DNA from: Acidaminobacter sp. JC074 | GTDB lineage: Bacteria > Bacillota > Clostridia > Peptostreptococcales > Acidaminobacteraceae | Assembly (NCBI RefSeq): GCF_022496765.1 | Contig: NZ_VANV01000007.1 | Location: forward strand, 166,893-224,127 | DNA: 57,235 nt | Reading direction: 5' to 3' | Part shown: piece after piece, positions 44,812 through 52,566 of the stretch | How the letters are laid out: each line of letters opens with the position of its first letter | Position numbering within the stretch: position 1 is the first letter of the stretch | Program-made: the position numbers and the translations under genes | The notes under the pieces: model-generated | Told to the model about the DNA's origin: nothing | The model's database searches: none | The model's input: the letters and a program-made list of their open reading frames with translations, nothing else

Positions 44812-45273
44812 TTACTGCTGTGCTTTTCCTGTCATATGGTCGATATCTATTCTGAAAACTCTTGTTGTACCATGAGATTTCTCTACATATTTCTGACCTT
44901 TTACTAAATAATCAGGTGAATATTTTTCTATCAACAAGAGTAAAGCTTCCTTCTTGTTGTCGATTTCTTCATAGACTTTACCAAAGACTACTACACTTTC
45001 ATAGTTTGTGTCAAATGAAGATGCTAAAAGTTCTACATGGTCTATAAGACAGAATGAAACTTTATTATCATTTTCAATGCAATCTATTTTATAACCATCT
45101 TTGGCACTGTGAAAATAAATGGCACCTTCCTTATAAACATAGTTAAGCGGGACAGTATAAGGATAACCATTGTCACCAAGTACAGATAGAACGCCTACTT
45201 CAGTTTCCTTTAAAAGCCTCATGCACTCCTCATTTGAAAGCATCTTATCTTTTCTTCTCATCTCTCTAAACAT
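44812..45273 (-). CDS. Pyridoxamine 5'-phosphate oxidase-like flavin-binding protein (NimA-like)
   Basis: 153 residues with the split-barrel FMN-binding fold: MFREMRRKDKMLSNEECMRLLKETEVGVLSVLGDNGYPYTVPLNY, FHSAKDGYKID, KVSFCLID and ESVVVFGKVYEE. This matches the NimA/pyridoxamine-oxidase-related family, which includes 5-nitroimidazole reductases. The true substrate is unknown. It follows the tRNA-binding protein gene with almost no gap. Confidence 0.82.
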   Translation of the reverse strand: MFREMRRKDKMLSNEECMRLLKETEVGVLSVLGDNGYPYTVPLNYVYKEGAIYFHSAKDGYKIDCIENDNKVSFCLIDHVELLASSFDTNYESVVVFGKVYEEIDNKKEALLLLIEKYSPDYLVKGQKYVEKSHGTTRVFRIDIDHMTGKAQQ

Positions 45274-45274
45274 C

Positions 45275-45616
45275 TTAACCTGCTCTCACGCCGTTAGGCA
45301 CTTCTTTTTCTGGGACAGCCAAAACTGGTGTAATACCATCTTCATATCCGATATCAAACAACATGCCCTCAGATATCTCACCAAACATTTTTCTGGGCGC
45401 TAAGTTGACAACAAACAAGGCCTGCATGCCTTCAATTTCCTTAGGATCTTCTCTTTCCTTTTTCATACCCACTAAAATGGTTCTATGAAAGTCTCCAAAA
45501 TCTACAGATAGTTTTACCATCTTATCAGATTTTTCAATGTCATCTACAGACACTATCTGTCCAACTCTAATATCAAGCTTACTTAAATCATCTAAAGTAA
45601 TCAAATCTTTTACCAT
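45275..45616 (-). CDS. tRNA-binding domain protein (CsaA/Trbp111-like)
   Basis: 113 residues from ATG 45616 (MVKDLITLDDLSKLDIRVGQI), after GAAAGGAGAT at the end of the TetR gene. The longer frame lacks support. The OB-fold EMAP-II-like domain has LDIRVGQIVSV, HRTILVGMKK, MQALFVVNLAPRKMFGEISEGMLF and the C-terminal PNGVRAG. Stand-alone members bind tRNA structure or act as export chaperones (CsaA). It is odd to find one inside a TetR-led regulatory operon. Confidence 0.85.
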   Translation of the reverse strand: MVKDLITLDDLSKLDIRVGQIVSVDDIEKSDKMVKLSVDFGDFHRTILVGMKKEREDPKEIEGMQALFVVNLAPRKMFGEISEGMLFDIGYEDGITPVLAVPEKEVPNGVRAG

Positions 45617-45617
45617 C

Positions 45618-46208
45618 TTATCTCCTTTCAATACTCGACCAAAACATATCTGATACCACGAGTGATCTTTTCTTAAAATCTTCATTGTCATAATAACAGG
45701 ATTCTACAAACAAACCATCCACCACGCAGTAAAAGAAAATAATCATTTCAGAAATTGGCTTGTCTCTTATTTCCCCCTTTTGTATACCCTCTCTTAATAG
45801 ATTGGCTATTAGTGGTGTATAAGACATCTCTTTTTCTCTAAATATGACCTTGTTTTCTTCCATAAAAACTTTTGGCGGAAACATCATTGAACGTGTAGAA
45901 AATTTAACCTTCCTTCTTTTGTCTGTATCCATGTAAACATTACTGTACTCAGTTATTATTAGCTCAAACTTCTTTTTGACACTTAAATTGCTAGAAGCAT
46001 CTAGAAGTTCTTCGAAATAGAGTTTATCCCATTCCAAAACTTCGGTCAGCAATTGCAGATACAGTGTCTCTTTACTTTTAAAATGAGAGTAAAAGGAAGA
46101 TTTCTTTATACCAACACCATCCGTTATATGTCCAATGGATGTCCCTTCATATCCATTTACTGCAAATAGGTCTAAAGCGATTTCTTTTATTTTTAATTTT
46201 GTTTCCAT
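45618..46208 (-). CDS. TetR family transcriptional regulator
   Basis: 196 residues. N-terminal HTH (about 1-50): IALDLFAVNGYEGTSIGHITDGVGIKKSSFYSHFKSKETLYL. The C-terminal all-helical ligand domain contains KPISEMIIFFYCVVDGLFVE. It is the first gene of an operon running through the tRNA-binding, flavin-binding, AraC and EamA genes. A palindrome CGACC-ATTC-GGTCG (46221-46234) lies between its promoter and start, so it probably represses itself. Confidence 0.9.
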   Translation of the reverse strand: METKLKIKEIALDLFAVNGYEGTSIGHITDGVGIKKSSFYSHFKSKETLYLQLLTEVLEWDKLYFEELLDASSNLSVKKKFELIITEYSNVYMDTDKRRKVKFSTRSMMFPPKVFMEENKVIFREKEMSYTPLIANLLREGIQKGEIRDKPISEMIIFFYCVVDGLFVESCYYDNEDFKKRSLVVSDMFWSSIERR

Positions 46209-46220
46209 ACAATCTCCTAC

Positions 46221-46234
46221 CGACCATTCGGTCG
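46221..46234. promoter_or_regulatory. Candidate TetR operator of the TetR operon
   Basis: CGACC-ATTC-GGTCG inverted repeat just downstream of the promoter -10, next to the SD. Position and form fit autorepression. It differs from the TCGGAC-type palindromes at 50072 and 52034. Confidence 0.7.
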
Positions 46235-46241
46235 TATTTTT

Positions 46242-46270
46242 ATATTACTATATAAAAAAGCTAAAGTCAA
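46242..46270 (-). promoter_or_regulatory. Promoter of the TetR operon
   Basis: -35 TTGACT (46265-46270), 17 bp, -10 TAATAT (46242-46247) on the minus strand. Confidence 0.8.
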
Positions 46271-46295
46271 AAAAGACTATCAAATCAAGGTAGTC
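46269..46295 (-). terminator. Terminator of the desaturase gene
   Basis: GACTA/TAGTC stem (46275-46279, 46291-46295) with U6 on the minus strand. The stem is short, so efficiency may be moderate. Its tail overlaps the TetR promoter -35. Confidence 0.6.
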
Positions 46296-46312
46296 TCATT
46301 GTAGATGATATA

Positions 46313-47320
46313 TTATTTCATACTGGCCTTAAGCCGTCTTAACTCCTTGTAAGAAATCAACTTTTTACTCTTCTCGTCATAGACTGACAACATGGCCATC
46401 TTAAAGGATTCAAATAAGGTAATGGTCCTGCCTTTTTTGAACTCATGCACTTGTCTATAACACTTTTTTAAATAGTAATTTGGAATTCTAGGATTCAAAT
46501 GATGGATATTATGATAACCTATATGACCTGTAATCCAATCAAGTATCCATGGTAATTTGTAAAATGATGAGCCCTTTAGAGCCGCCTTGACGATGTCCCA
46601 GTCCTCATCTCTTTCCCAGTAAACATCTTCAAACTGATGTTGTATAAAGAACATCCATACACCTATGGCACTTGCAAAGAATAAGAGTGGTATTTGAATC
46701 AACAAATAGTATTTGATGCCGATGGTAAAGGTCACCAAAAGGAAAATCAAAAGCAAACCTAAGTTTGTAATCAAATGACTCATGTATAGTTTTTTACTTT
46801 CAAATCTTGCTTTCGGAAATCTATTGACAAAGGCAAACAAGAAAAATGGTGCAATCACAAATAAGAAGATCGGATTCCTATAGAGTCTATAAGTAAACTT
46901 CTTAAACCTACTGCTTGACAGATATTCTTCTACTGTCATTGTCCAGACATCACCCACACCACGTTCATCTAAATTACCAACTGTACCATGATGTTTGTTA
47001 TGATGTTTTTGCCATATGGCATAGGGTGTAAAGGTAATGATACCCAGTATGGTTCCTAAAACTCTATTGGCCCTTCTTGATGTAAAAAAGGACATATGGG
47101 TACAATCATGGAAGATAATAAAAACCCTTACCATAAAAGCACCTGCAAGAAAAGTTACTAGAAAAGTAAAGATATAAGGTATCTCAAATCTAATCATCAA
47201 TCCTGCTATAACCACCAATAATATATAGGGAACCAATGTATTTACGATCTGCATCCAAGACCTAAAGGTGCTTGCCTGTGTAAAGGGTGCGAGTCTTTCA
47301 CGCCATTCACTTCTTTTCAT
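46313..47320 (-). CDS. Membrane fatty acid desaturase
   Basis: 335 residues with the three histidine boxes of the di-iron acyl desaturase family: HDCTH (near 71), HHNKHH (near 105) and HNIHH (near 273), separated by two pairs of TM helices. Family members insert a double bond into lipid acyl chains using O2 and an electron donor. SD AAGGGG. A 6-5-6 palindrome lies upstream (47360-47376). An O2-using enzyme in a clostridial context hints at a microaerobic or stress role (inference). Confidence 0.9.
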   Translation of the reverse strand: MKRSEWRERLAPFTQASTFRSWMQIVNTLVPYILLVVIAGLMIRFEIPYIFTFLVTFLAGAFMVRVFIIFHDCTHMSFFTSRRANRVLGTILGIITFTPYAIWQKHHNKHHGTVGNLDERGVGDVWTMTVEEYLSSSRFKKFTYRLYRNPIFLFVIAPFFLFAFVNRFPKARFESKKLYMSHLITNLGLLLIFLLVTFTIGIKYYLLIQIPLLFFASAIGVWMFFIQHQFEDVYWERDEDWDIVKAALKGSSFYKLPWILDWITGHIGYHNIHHLNPRIPNYYLKKCYRQVHEFKKGRTITLFESFKMAMLSVYDEKSKKLISYKELRRLKASMK

Positions 47321-47359
47321 ACTTAACCCCTTTCTGTAATATATATATACACTTCAACT

Positions 47360-47376
47360 TACTGATTTATTCAGTA
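47360..47376. promoter_or_regulatory. Palindrome upstream of the desaturase gene
   Basis: TACTGA-TTTAT-TCAGTA perfect inverted repeat, 40 nt upstream of the desaturase start. It resembles a repressor operator for a MarR- or TetR-type lipid regulator. The regulator is unknown. Confidence 0.45.
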
Positions 47377-47433
47377 CCTTGTATTCGATTTTTCTATAAA
47401 GAAAGATGTCATATTCATAAAAACTATGCAAAG

Positions 47434-47523
47434 AAAAAAACTACCTGTTGGTTAGGTAGTCTTTAGGGCTAGTTATTAGAGAGGCTTTTCTCTATTGAAG
47501 TATGAAGGGGTCATTTATAACTT
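47434..47523 (-). ncRNA. Candidate small RNA 1 (paralogous pair)
   Basis: About 90 nt on the minus strand. A conserved extended -10 TGTTATGAT (47530-47538) precedes the predicted start near 47523. The body contains ATGACCCCTTCATACTTC, a TAGAGA/TCTCTA hairpin and CTAGCCC. It ends in the terminator ACTACCT-AACCAAC-AGGTAGT (47440-47460) plus U7. About 90% identical over the body to 52148-52236. An upstream box TTAGACT.TCTTAATAT (about 47591-47608) is shared too. Exposed C-rich segments could pair with SD sequences, as in RsaE/RoxS-like RNAs (inference). It occupies the 304-nt gap with no protein gene. Confidence 0.55.
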
Positions 47524-47624
47524 GTATTCATCATAACATCATCAAGTATAAATTACTTAAAAATCTTCATTATTTTATATATTCTTGATGGATATTAAGA
47601 GAGTCTAAAGAAAGCTTGTACATC

Positions 47625-48089
47625 TTATGATTCTGTGTTTGCTCTCGTATGAATGAACTTTTCCCAATCATTTCTAAGTGAAAACTTATTTGGATCAATA
47701 TCGATTTGACTCTTACCAGACAAGATCACATAGAATAAGAGGAGGCCTCCTATAAAAGTTGTAAAGGTACAAACAATTGCAGTAAAAAAACCTAAGAAAA
47801 ATCCATTTTTTTTAGAAAAAACAATAAGCATAGCTATGGCAATCCCTGATATGGTTAAGCCATAATAAACGCCGAACTCACCACCTATAAAAAGTTCTTC
47901 GCCAGCATGTGTTAGTTCTAATATAGCAGTATCCCTTGATACATCATTTTCTTCCATATAAAGCATAATCATCTCCGTGGTTTCATTGATTCTATGTAGA
48001 TTATAAAGATGCATGCCCACAAGTATGAGTGTAATGATCAAGTTAAATACTATAATTCTCTTTGCCATTTTGGTTAATTTAATATGCAT
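47625..48089 (-). CDS. Three-TM membrane protein of unknown function
   Basis: 154 residues with TM helices at about 12-28, 75-93 and 97-122, an extracytoplasmic loop of about 45 residues between the first two (ETTEMIMLYMEENDVSRDTAILELTHAG) and a soluble C-terminal tail of about 30 residues. SD GGGAGGGG. I recognise no family. Its stop codon lies 17 nt before the shared upstream box of candidate small RNA 1, so it may be read into that element. Confidence 0.65.
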   Translation of the reverse strand: MHIKLTKMAKRIIVFNLIITLILVGMHLYNLHRINETTEMIMLYMEENDVSRDTAILELTHAGEELFIGGEFGVYYGLTISGIAIAMLIVFSKKNGFFLGFFTAIVCTFTTFIGGLLLFYVILSGKSQIDIDPNKFSLRNDWEKFIHTRANTES

Positions 48090-48188
48090 ATGTCCCCTCC
48101 CTTTTCTTTTCCTACTTTAATCATACCTCCATTTATTTACAAATATTCTATCAGGACATCAAAGTGTCTCTTATGGGCATAAAAATAC

Positions 48189-48650
48189 CTAAAGCAAAAC
48201 ACTTACTTTCTTCTTTAACTCATTTAAGTAGATGATTTCACCAATTGCACAAACTTTATCAGAAAATGTAACAATCCAACTTTCAGTATAAAGAGGCGGC
48301 ACGACTGTTAAGGGAAACATGTGCTTGAGAATGACATCCTTTGATACATCATCAAGTTCAAAATCTACTTTGGCATTTTCATAAGCTGTTTTGGGATGTG
48401 TAATGCCATGCAGTTTGCCATCATTTTCATGCCAATCATACAAGAAGTAATCATGAAGTAGCGCCCCGATGATTAAACTTCTTAAATTGACATTTAGACC
48501 AAGTATTAAGGCAATCTTATATGACATTTTTGCGACACTCAGTGTATGATCATAAACAGATGTATTCCCATGTTGTATATGTTCTTTTGACATATCTATT
48601 CTAGTATTCATAACAACTTCATCATGAATATCCTTAAATAACTGATCCAT
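48189..48650 (-). CDS. HD domain hydrolase
   Basis: 153 residues. The HD pattern is YDHTLSVAKMSYKIAL, then LIIGALLHDYFLYDW and an ILKHMFPL His, metal ligands for phosphohydrolase activity. The insert NDGKLHGITHPKTAYENAK resembles HD-family proteins next to GTPase or signalling genes. Substrate unknown. It starts 17 nt after the radical SAM gene, so the two form an operon. Confidence 0.82.
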   Translation of the reverse strand: MDQLFKDIHDEVVMNTRIDMSKEHIQHGNTSVYDHTLSVAKMSYKIALILGLNVNLRSLIIGALLHDYFLYDWHENDGKLHGITHPKTAYENAKVDFELDDVSKDVILKHMFPLTVVPPLYTESWIVTFSDKVCAIGEIIYLNELKKKVSVLL

Positions 48651-48667
48651 TTTTACCTCAAGTTCTA

Positions 48668-50047
48668 TTAATTAATTTTTTCACTCACCTTTTGATGTTT
48701 CATTTTAAAGTTCGTGTAGGCATTATCTGCAACAGGTTTAAAGTCTTTAGATATTTCATCTAACTTTCTCATAAACTGAACATCTTCCACCATTTTTCTG
48801 GCACTTTCATGAGTTGGATAAGCATCATGTTTTTTGACAACTTCTCTTATAACATTTGTGTTGTCGATCATCATACATGGCATTAATAGGTTGTCATTAT
48901 GAGGTTGTCGACTTCTAAGTTCTTTAAAGAAACCAGAATTGATGGCTTCAAAAAGTGTCTTATCTTTTAAATTATCTACTGCAAAGTGTGAAAATATACA
49001 AGGTTCTACATCTAGTTTTGAGTTGATATGAAGATATTCCCTACCTGCTATGCAACCATCTACATATGGGGCGTCATTAAAGAAGTCTATTGCAAAGTAA
49101 GGTTTAGTAGATCTTATCTTAGTAACTCTCTCTCCAAGCATAATTCTTTCATCAGGACTTAACATCAAATCAGTATCGGCCATTGGATTTTCACCGACTG
49201 GCATAAAACTGAAATACCAGCTCATCTTAGACCCTGATTCAATAAGCATATCTATAAACTCTTCAGATGTTACCGTCTCAATATTTTTATTGGTCACGGC
49301 AGAAGAAACACCAAAGAGAAGTCCTCTTTCTTTTAAAAGAGACATACCTTGCTTTACTTTATCGTAGACACCCTTACCGCGTCTTCCGTCTGTTTCAGCT
49401 TCATAACCTTCTAAAGAAGACATAGGCATAATATTGCCAAGTCTCTTAAGTTCATCTGCCAAGTTTTCATCAAATAAACTGCCATTGGTAAATGGTGTGA
49501 AATACATGTCATGATGTTTTTCGTATAATTTCATCATCTCATCTTTGAAGAATGGTTCGCCACCTAATATTATGACCCAGTATATACCTAAAGACTTCAT
49601 TTCCTCAAAGAGACTGTCCACTTTTTCTATTGAGATATCATCACTCTTTTTATAATCTGCCGCATAACAGCCTTCACATCTTAAATTACATCTCATAGTT
49701 GGTGAAATCAAAGCAACATAAGGCAAATGGGTATCGTGCTTGTCATTAATGGCTACCCTTTCAACCTGACCAGACCAGTTATGGTTACCTACAAAATTCG
49801 TTAAGAATTTCTCCAAGGATTTCTTATCAGTTGTCTGCAAGGTTTCAGCTATAAATTTTCTGAGTTCAGGCTTTTCCTTATACATTTCATGAATGGCTTT
49901 TATCTGTACATTCAATGCGTAATTTTTTGTAAGTCCATCTGCTGTTTTTAAAAAATAGTCGATATTTTTTTCACTTTTATTATTAAGTACTTTAGATGTC
50001 AGGTTCATAAACATGCCTTTTAGTTTTTTATCCATTTGTTTTTTCAT
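48668..50047 (-). CDS. Radical SAM protein
   Basis: 459 residues. An N-terminal helical domain (about 1-110) precedes the radical SAM core with CNLRCEGC (near 119-126), GGEPFF and a TIM-barrel pattern. Additional cysteines in the C-terminal part (VDGCIAGREYLHI, VEPCIFSH, LMPCMMIDN) may bind a second cluster, as in SPASM-type enzymes. Substrate unknown. SD TGAGGAGT. Its promoter carries a TCGGAC palindrome between -35 and -10, also found upstream of the phasin/UbiB operon. Confidence 0.85.
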   Translation of the reverse strand: MKKQMDKKLKGMFMNLTSKVLNNKSEKNIDYFLKTADGLTKNYALNVQIKAIHEMYKEKPELRKFIAETLQTTDKKSLEKFLTNFVGNHNWSGQVERVAINDKHDTHLPYVALISPTMRCNLRCEGCYAADYKKSDDISIEKVDSLFEEMKSLGIYWVIILGGEPFFKDEMMKLYEKHHDMYFTPFTNGSLFDENLADELKRLGNIMPMSSLEGYEAETDGRRGKGVYDKVKQGMSLLKERGLLFGVSSAVTNKNIETVTSEEFIDMLIESGSKMSWYFSFMPVGENPMADTDLMLSPDERIMLGERVTKIRSTKPYFAIDFFNDAPYVDGCIAGREYLHINSKLDVEPCIFSHFAVDNLKDKTLFEAINSGFFKELRSRQPHNDNLLMPCMMIDNTNVIREVVKKHDAYPTHESARKMVEDVQFMRKLDEISKDFKPVADNAYTNFKMKHQKVSEKIN

Positions 50048-50068
50048 ATATTACTCCTCAAAATTTCA

Positions 50069-50098
50069 TTTATCGGACAAACGTCCGATTTCATGCAA
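50069..50098 (-). promoter_or_regulatory. Promoter of the radical SAM operon with TetR-type operator
   Basis: -35 TTGCAT (50093-50098), 18 bp, -10 GATAAA (50069-50074). The palindrome ATCGGAC-AAAC-GTCCGAT (50072-50089) fills the spacer, so a bound repressor would block RNA polymerase. Confidence 0.75.
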
Positions 50099-50101
50099 TA
50101 A

Positions 50102-50124
50102 TAAACTGCCACCTCTGCGACAGT
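50102..50124 (-). terminator. Weak terminator of the UbiB-like gene
   Basis: AACTGTC/GGCAGTT stem on the minus strand after the stop, followed by TATTATT. The U tract is poor. Confidence 0.45.
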
Positions 50125-51712
50125 TCAAGATTTTTTTACTTTTCTTAAGTCCAAGATAATACCAAGCGAAAGGATAGCGGCAGCTAAATAGCCAACAGCT
50201 CCAAGTAAAGGCACATCTAGAACCTGCGGTTTCATTTCTGTTGTAGCGATTAAACTGGAACCTATCAAGAGGGCAGAAATAATCAAGCCCATGACCAAGT
50301 TGTTGATCAGTCTGGTCATAATAACTTCAAAATCATGTGATGACTGAAGTTCCATGCCTACCTTGGCCTGTCCCTTCATAACCATGCTCATAATATTATT
50401 CAGAAGTTTTGGTGTTTCTAGAACCTTGTCAAAGCTAGACCCTAGTCTAAAGAGTATGGACTCCATGGTCTTAATCAAGTTGACATCCCTAGTCAGACCA
50501 CTTGTAATATGGTCACCAGCCACTTCTAAATAATTCATTTGTGGTGCTACTATTTCTATAACACCTTCAAGGTTGGTTAAACCTCTTCCAAGCATGGTAT
50601 AAGAAGAAGGTACTTTTATTTGATGATTCATAGCAACTTCTAATACTTCATTTAAATACTTGGCAATATCCAAGCCACCAAAATCCATGGTTCCATAACG
50701 ACTTAATATGGAGTCAATGTCACCATAAAGAAGACTATGATTGATGGCCTTTTCAGCAGACCCTAAACTTAAGACGACTTCTTTGATGCCATTGGCATCA
50801 TTGTTGACAACTGAATCTGTAAACTTGAGCAGGAGTCCTCTTCCATGACCTGAAATGGTTCCCATCATACCAAAATCAAGCCAAATGATTTCTCCACCTC
50901 GAACGAGAATGTTACCTGGATGAGGATCAGCATGAAATAGACCGTCTTCCATGACTTGCTTTGAATAATTGGCAGCAAGCTTCCTGCCAAGTTCATCTAA
51001 ATCATAGCCATATTCTTTAAGTTTTTCGATTTGATCTATAAAGATGCCTTCAATATACTCCATGACAAGCACCTTGTTACTTGTCAGTTTTCTATAGACT
51101 TTAGGACAGGAGACATACTTAACCTCTTTATTGGTTTCATAGAAGATTTCCAATCGTGAAGCCTCCAACATAAAGTCAAGTTCTTCTTGAGTGGTAAACC
51201 ACAACTCCTCCAATATGGTGTTAAAATCAATAATTTCATTAACACCAGGCGCTATCTTCAAAACACCTGTAGCTCTTTTTTAAGAGCTTTATGTCCCTTT
51301 CCATGGTATGGCGGACACCCTGTCTTTGGACTTTCACAACCACCCATTCACCAGAGTGAAGTTTGGCCTTATGGACTTGGGCAATAGACGCTGAACCTAA
51401 AGGCTTGCCTTCAAAGTATGAAAACAAGTCTCCCATGCTTCTCCCCAGCGAACTTTCTATAACCTCTGTCACTTGGTCGTACTTCATGGGTTTAACTTCA
51501 GTCTGAAGCTTCTTTAACTCAGCACAAAAGTCAGCTGGAATCATGTCTGATCTTAAGGACATGATCTGACCGAACTTGATAAATGTAGGACCCAAATCCT
51601 CAATGATCGCTCTAAGCTTATAAGGATCCAAGCCCTTTATCAAGTCATGTTTTATCAGTATGCTAAGTACCTCTTTAAAACGACTACCTTCACTTATCTT
51701 ATTTTTTTTCAT
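50125..51712 (-). pseudogene. UbiB/ABC1 atypical kinase gene interrupted by a frameshift
   Basis: Two overlapping frames encode one protein of about 525 residues. The 5' part (51239-51712) has the KxGQ motif (FIKFGQ), the Ala-rich loop GSASIAQVH and the Lys of VVVKVQ, then goes out of frame after DIKLLKK. The 3' part (50125-51261) continues with IAPGVNEIIDF, HADPHPGN and DFG, and ends in two TM helices. Removing one A from the A6 run near 51280 restores a typical UbiB sequence. It could be a real inactivating mutation, slippage or a sequence error. UbiB proteins are linked to isoprenoid lipid handling. The start overlaps the phasin-like gene by 14 nt. Confidence 0.85.
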
Positions 51713-52010
51713 CTTTTGAAGACTTCTTAGTCTCTACTTCTAATGCTGCTAATTTTTCTTTTAATGTTTCAAGTTGGTTTTGATCAAGTTGATCTAACTC
51801 GTCTAAGCTGATTAAATTAGATTCTTGATTAAATGTTCTTTTCATATTGTGCTTGAGTTCTTCATTCATTGACTTGCCTAACTCAACGGTTAACTCACCT
51901 TTTTCTACTAGGTCATCAATCAACTTAGATGATTTTTCAACAGTTAATGCTGTTGCGCCTATACCTGCTAAAACTACTTTTCTTAATTCTTCACCAAATA
52001 CATTTGCCAT
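51699..52010 (-). CDS. Phasin-like helical protein
   Basis: 103 residues, almost all helical: MANVFGEELRKVVLAGIGATALTVEKSSKLIDDLVEKGELTVELGKSMNEELK resembles the polyhydroxyalkanoate granule-associated (phasin PhaF/PhaI) family found beside UbiB genes in clostridia. A C-terminal coiled coil follows (LDQLDQNQLETLKEKLAALEVE). It may cover a hydrophobic surface for the UbiB-like partner (inference). SD AAGGAGAT. First gene of the operon. Confidence 0.72.
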   Translation of the reverse strand: MANVFGEELRKVVLAGIGATALTVEKSSKLIDDLVEKGELTVELGKSMNEELKHNMKRTFNQESNLISLDELDQLDQNQLETLKEKLAALEVETKKSSKDEKK

Positions 52011-52033
52011 TTTTATCTCCTTTCAACAACTAA

Positions 52034-52084
52034 ATCGGACGTACGTCCTAATCAGATTCTATCTTAAAAATATGCGTCAAACAA
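52034..52084 (-). promoter_or_regulatory. Promoter and TetR-type operator of the phasin-UbiB operon
   Basis: -35 TTGTTT (52079-52084), 17 bp, -10 TAGAAT (52056-52061). Just downstream lies ATCGGAC-GTAC-GTCCTAAT, core 52037-52048, near-identical to the palindrome in the radical SAM promoter. Confidence 0.72.
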
Positions 52085-52147
52085 TCATATTTGCCTTAAT
52101 TTATAATTTATTAATTCTTTGCAAAATGAAAAAAAAATCAAAAAAAT

Positions 52148-52236
52148 AAAAAACTACCTGTTGGTTAGGTAGTCTTTGGGGCTAGTATTAGAGAGGCTTT
52201 CTCTTATACGAAGTATGAAGGGGTCATTCATAACTT
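52148..52236 (-). ncRNA. Candidate small RNA 2 (paralogous pair)
   Basis: Homologue of 47434-47523 on the same strand: extended -10 TGTTATGAT (52243-52251), start near 52236, ATGACCCCTTCATACTTC, an AGAGA/TCTCT hairpin, CTAGCCC, and the identical terminator hairpin (52153-52173) with an A/T-rich tail. The upstream box TTAGACTTTCTTAATAT is at about 52304-52321. A short frame beginning at the ATG of the conserved block lacks an SD and is of different length in the two copies, so a peptide is unlikely. Confidence 0.55.
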
Positions 52237-52326
52237 GACTATATCATAACACCCTTTTTCAATTAAATCATAAATTGCCTGATTATTTTATTATTTCTTG
52301 AGACATATTAAGAAAGTCTAATGTCC

Positions 52327-52500
52327 TTAGTACTCATTCTCTAATTCTTCCAAATAAAATATCTCTCCACACCTTTTACATTTTGAAAATCTATCTGCCG
52401 CCTTGATTTTAACAATCAGTCCACAAGAAGGACATTTCATCTCAAAATCCTCTGGTGAAGAAATGTCATCATGCAGCATAATTTCTGAATATCTGTCCAT
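52327..52500 (-). CDS. Small zinc-ribbon protein, 57 residues
   Basis: ATG at 52498-52500 (MDRYSEIMLHDDISS), SD AGAGGGG seven nt upstream, stop TAA at 52327. Two knuckles CPSC (about 23-26) and CKRC (about 41-44) bind one zinc. The C-terminus is acidic (YLEELENEY). Function unknown. It lies directly before the conserved upstream box of candidate small RNA 2. Confidence 0.7.
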   Translation of the reverse strand: MDRYSEIMLHDDISSPEDFEMKCPSCGLIVKIKAADRFSKCKRCGEIFYLEELENEY

Positions 52501-52566
52501 TTTGTATCCCCTCTTTGCATCTATCTATCACTATTATAGGACATTTAAGATTTTTCTCAAGTAAAA

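Noticed and set aside
47434..47523. Small peptide gene beginning at the conserved ATGACCCC
   Set aside because: There is no SD, and the frame ends after 12 codons in one copy and 7 in the other, so peptide coding is not conserved.
51270..51290. Programmed -1 frameshift at A-AAA-AAG in the UbiB-like gene
   Set aside because: A -1 shift leads to a TGA after a few codons. The downstream frame requires +1 or loss of one base, so the dnaX-like mechanism does not fit.
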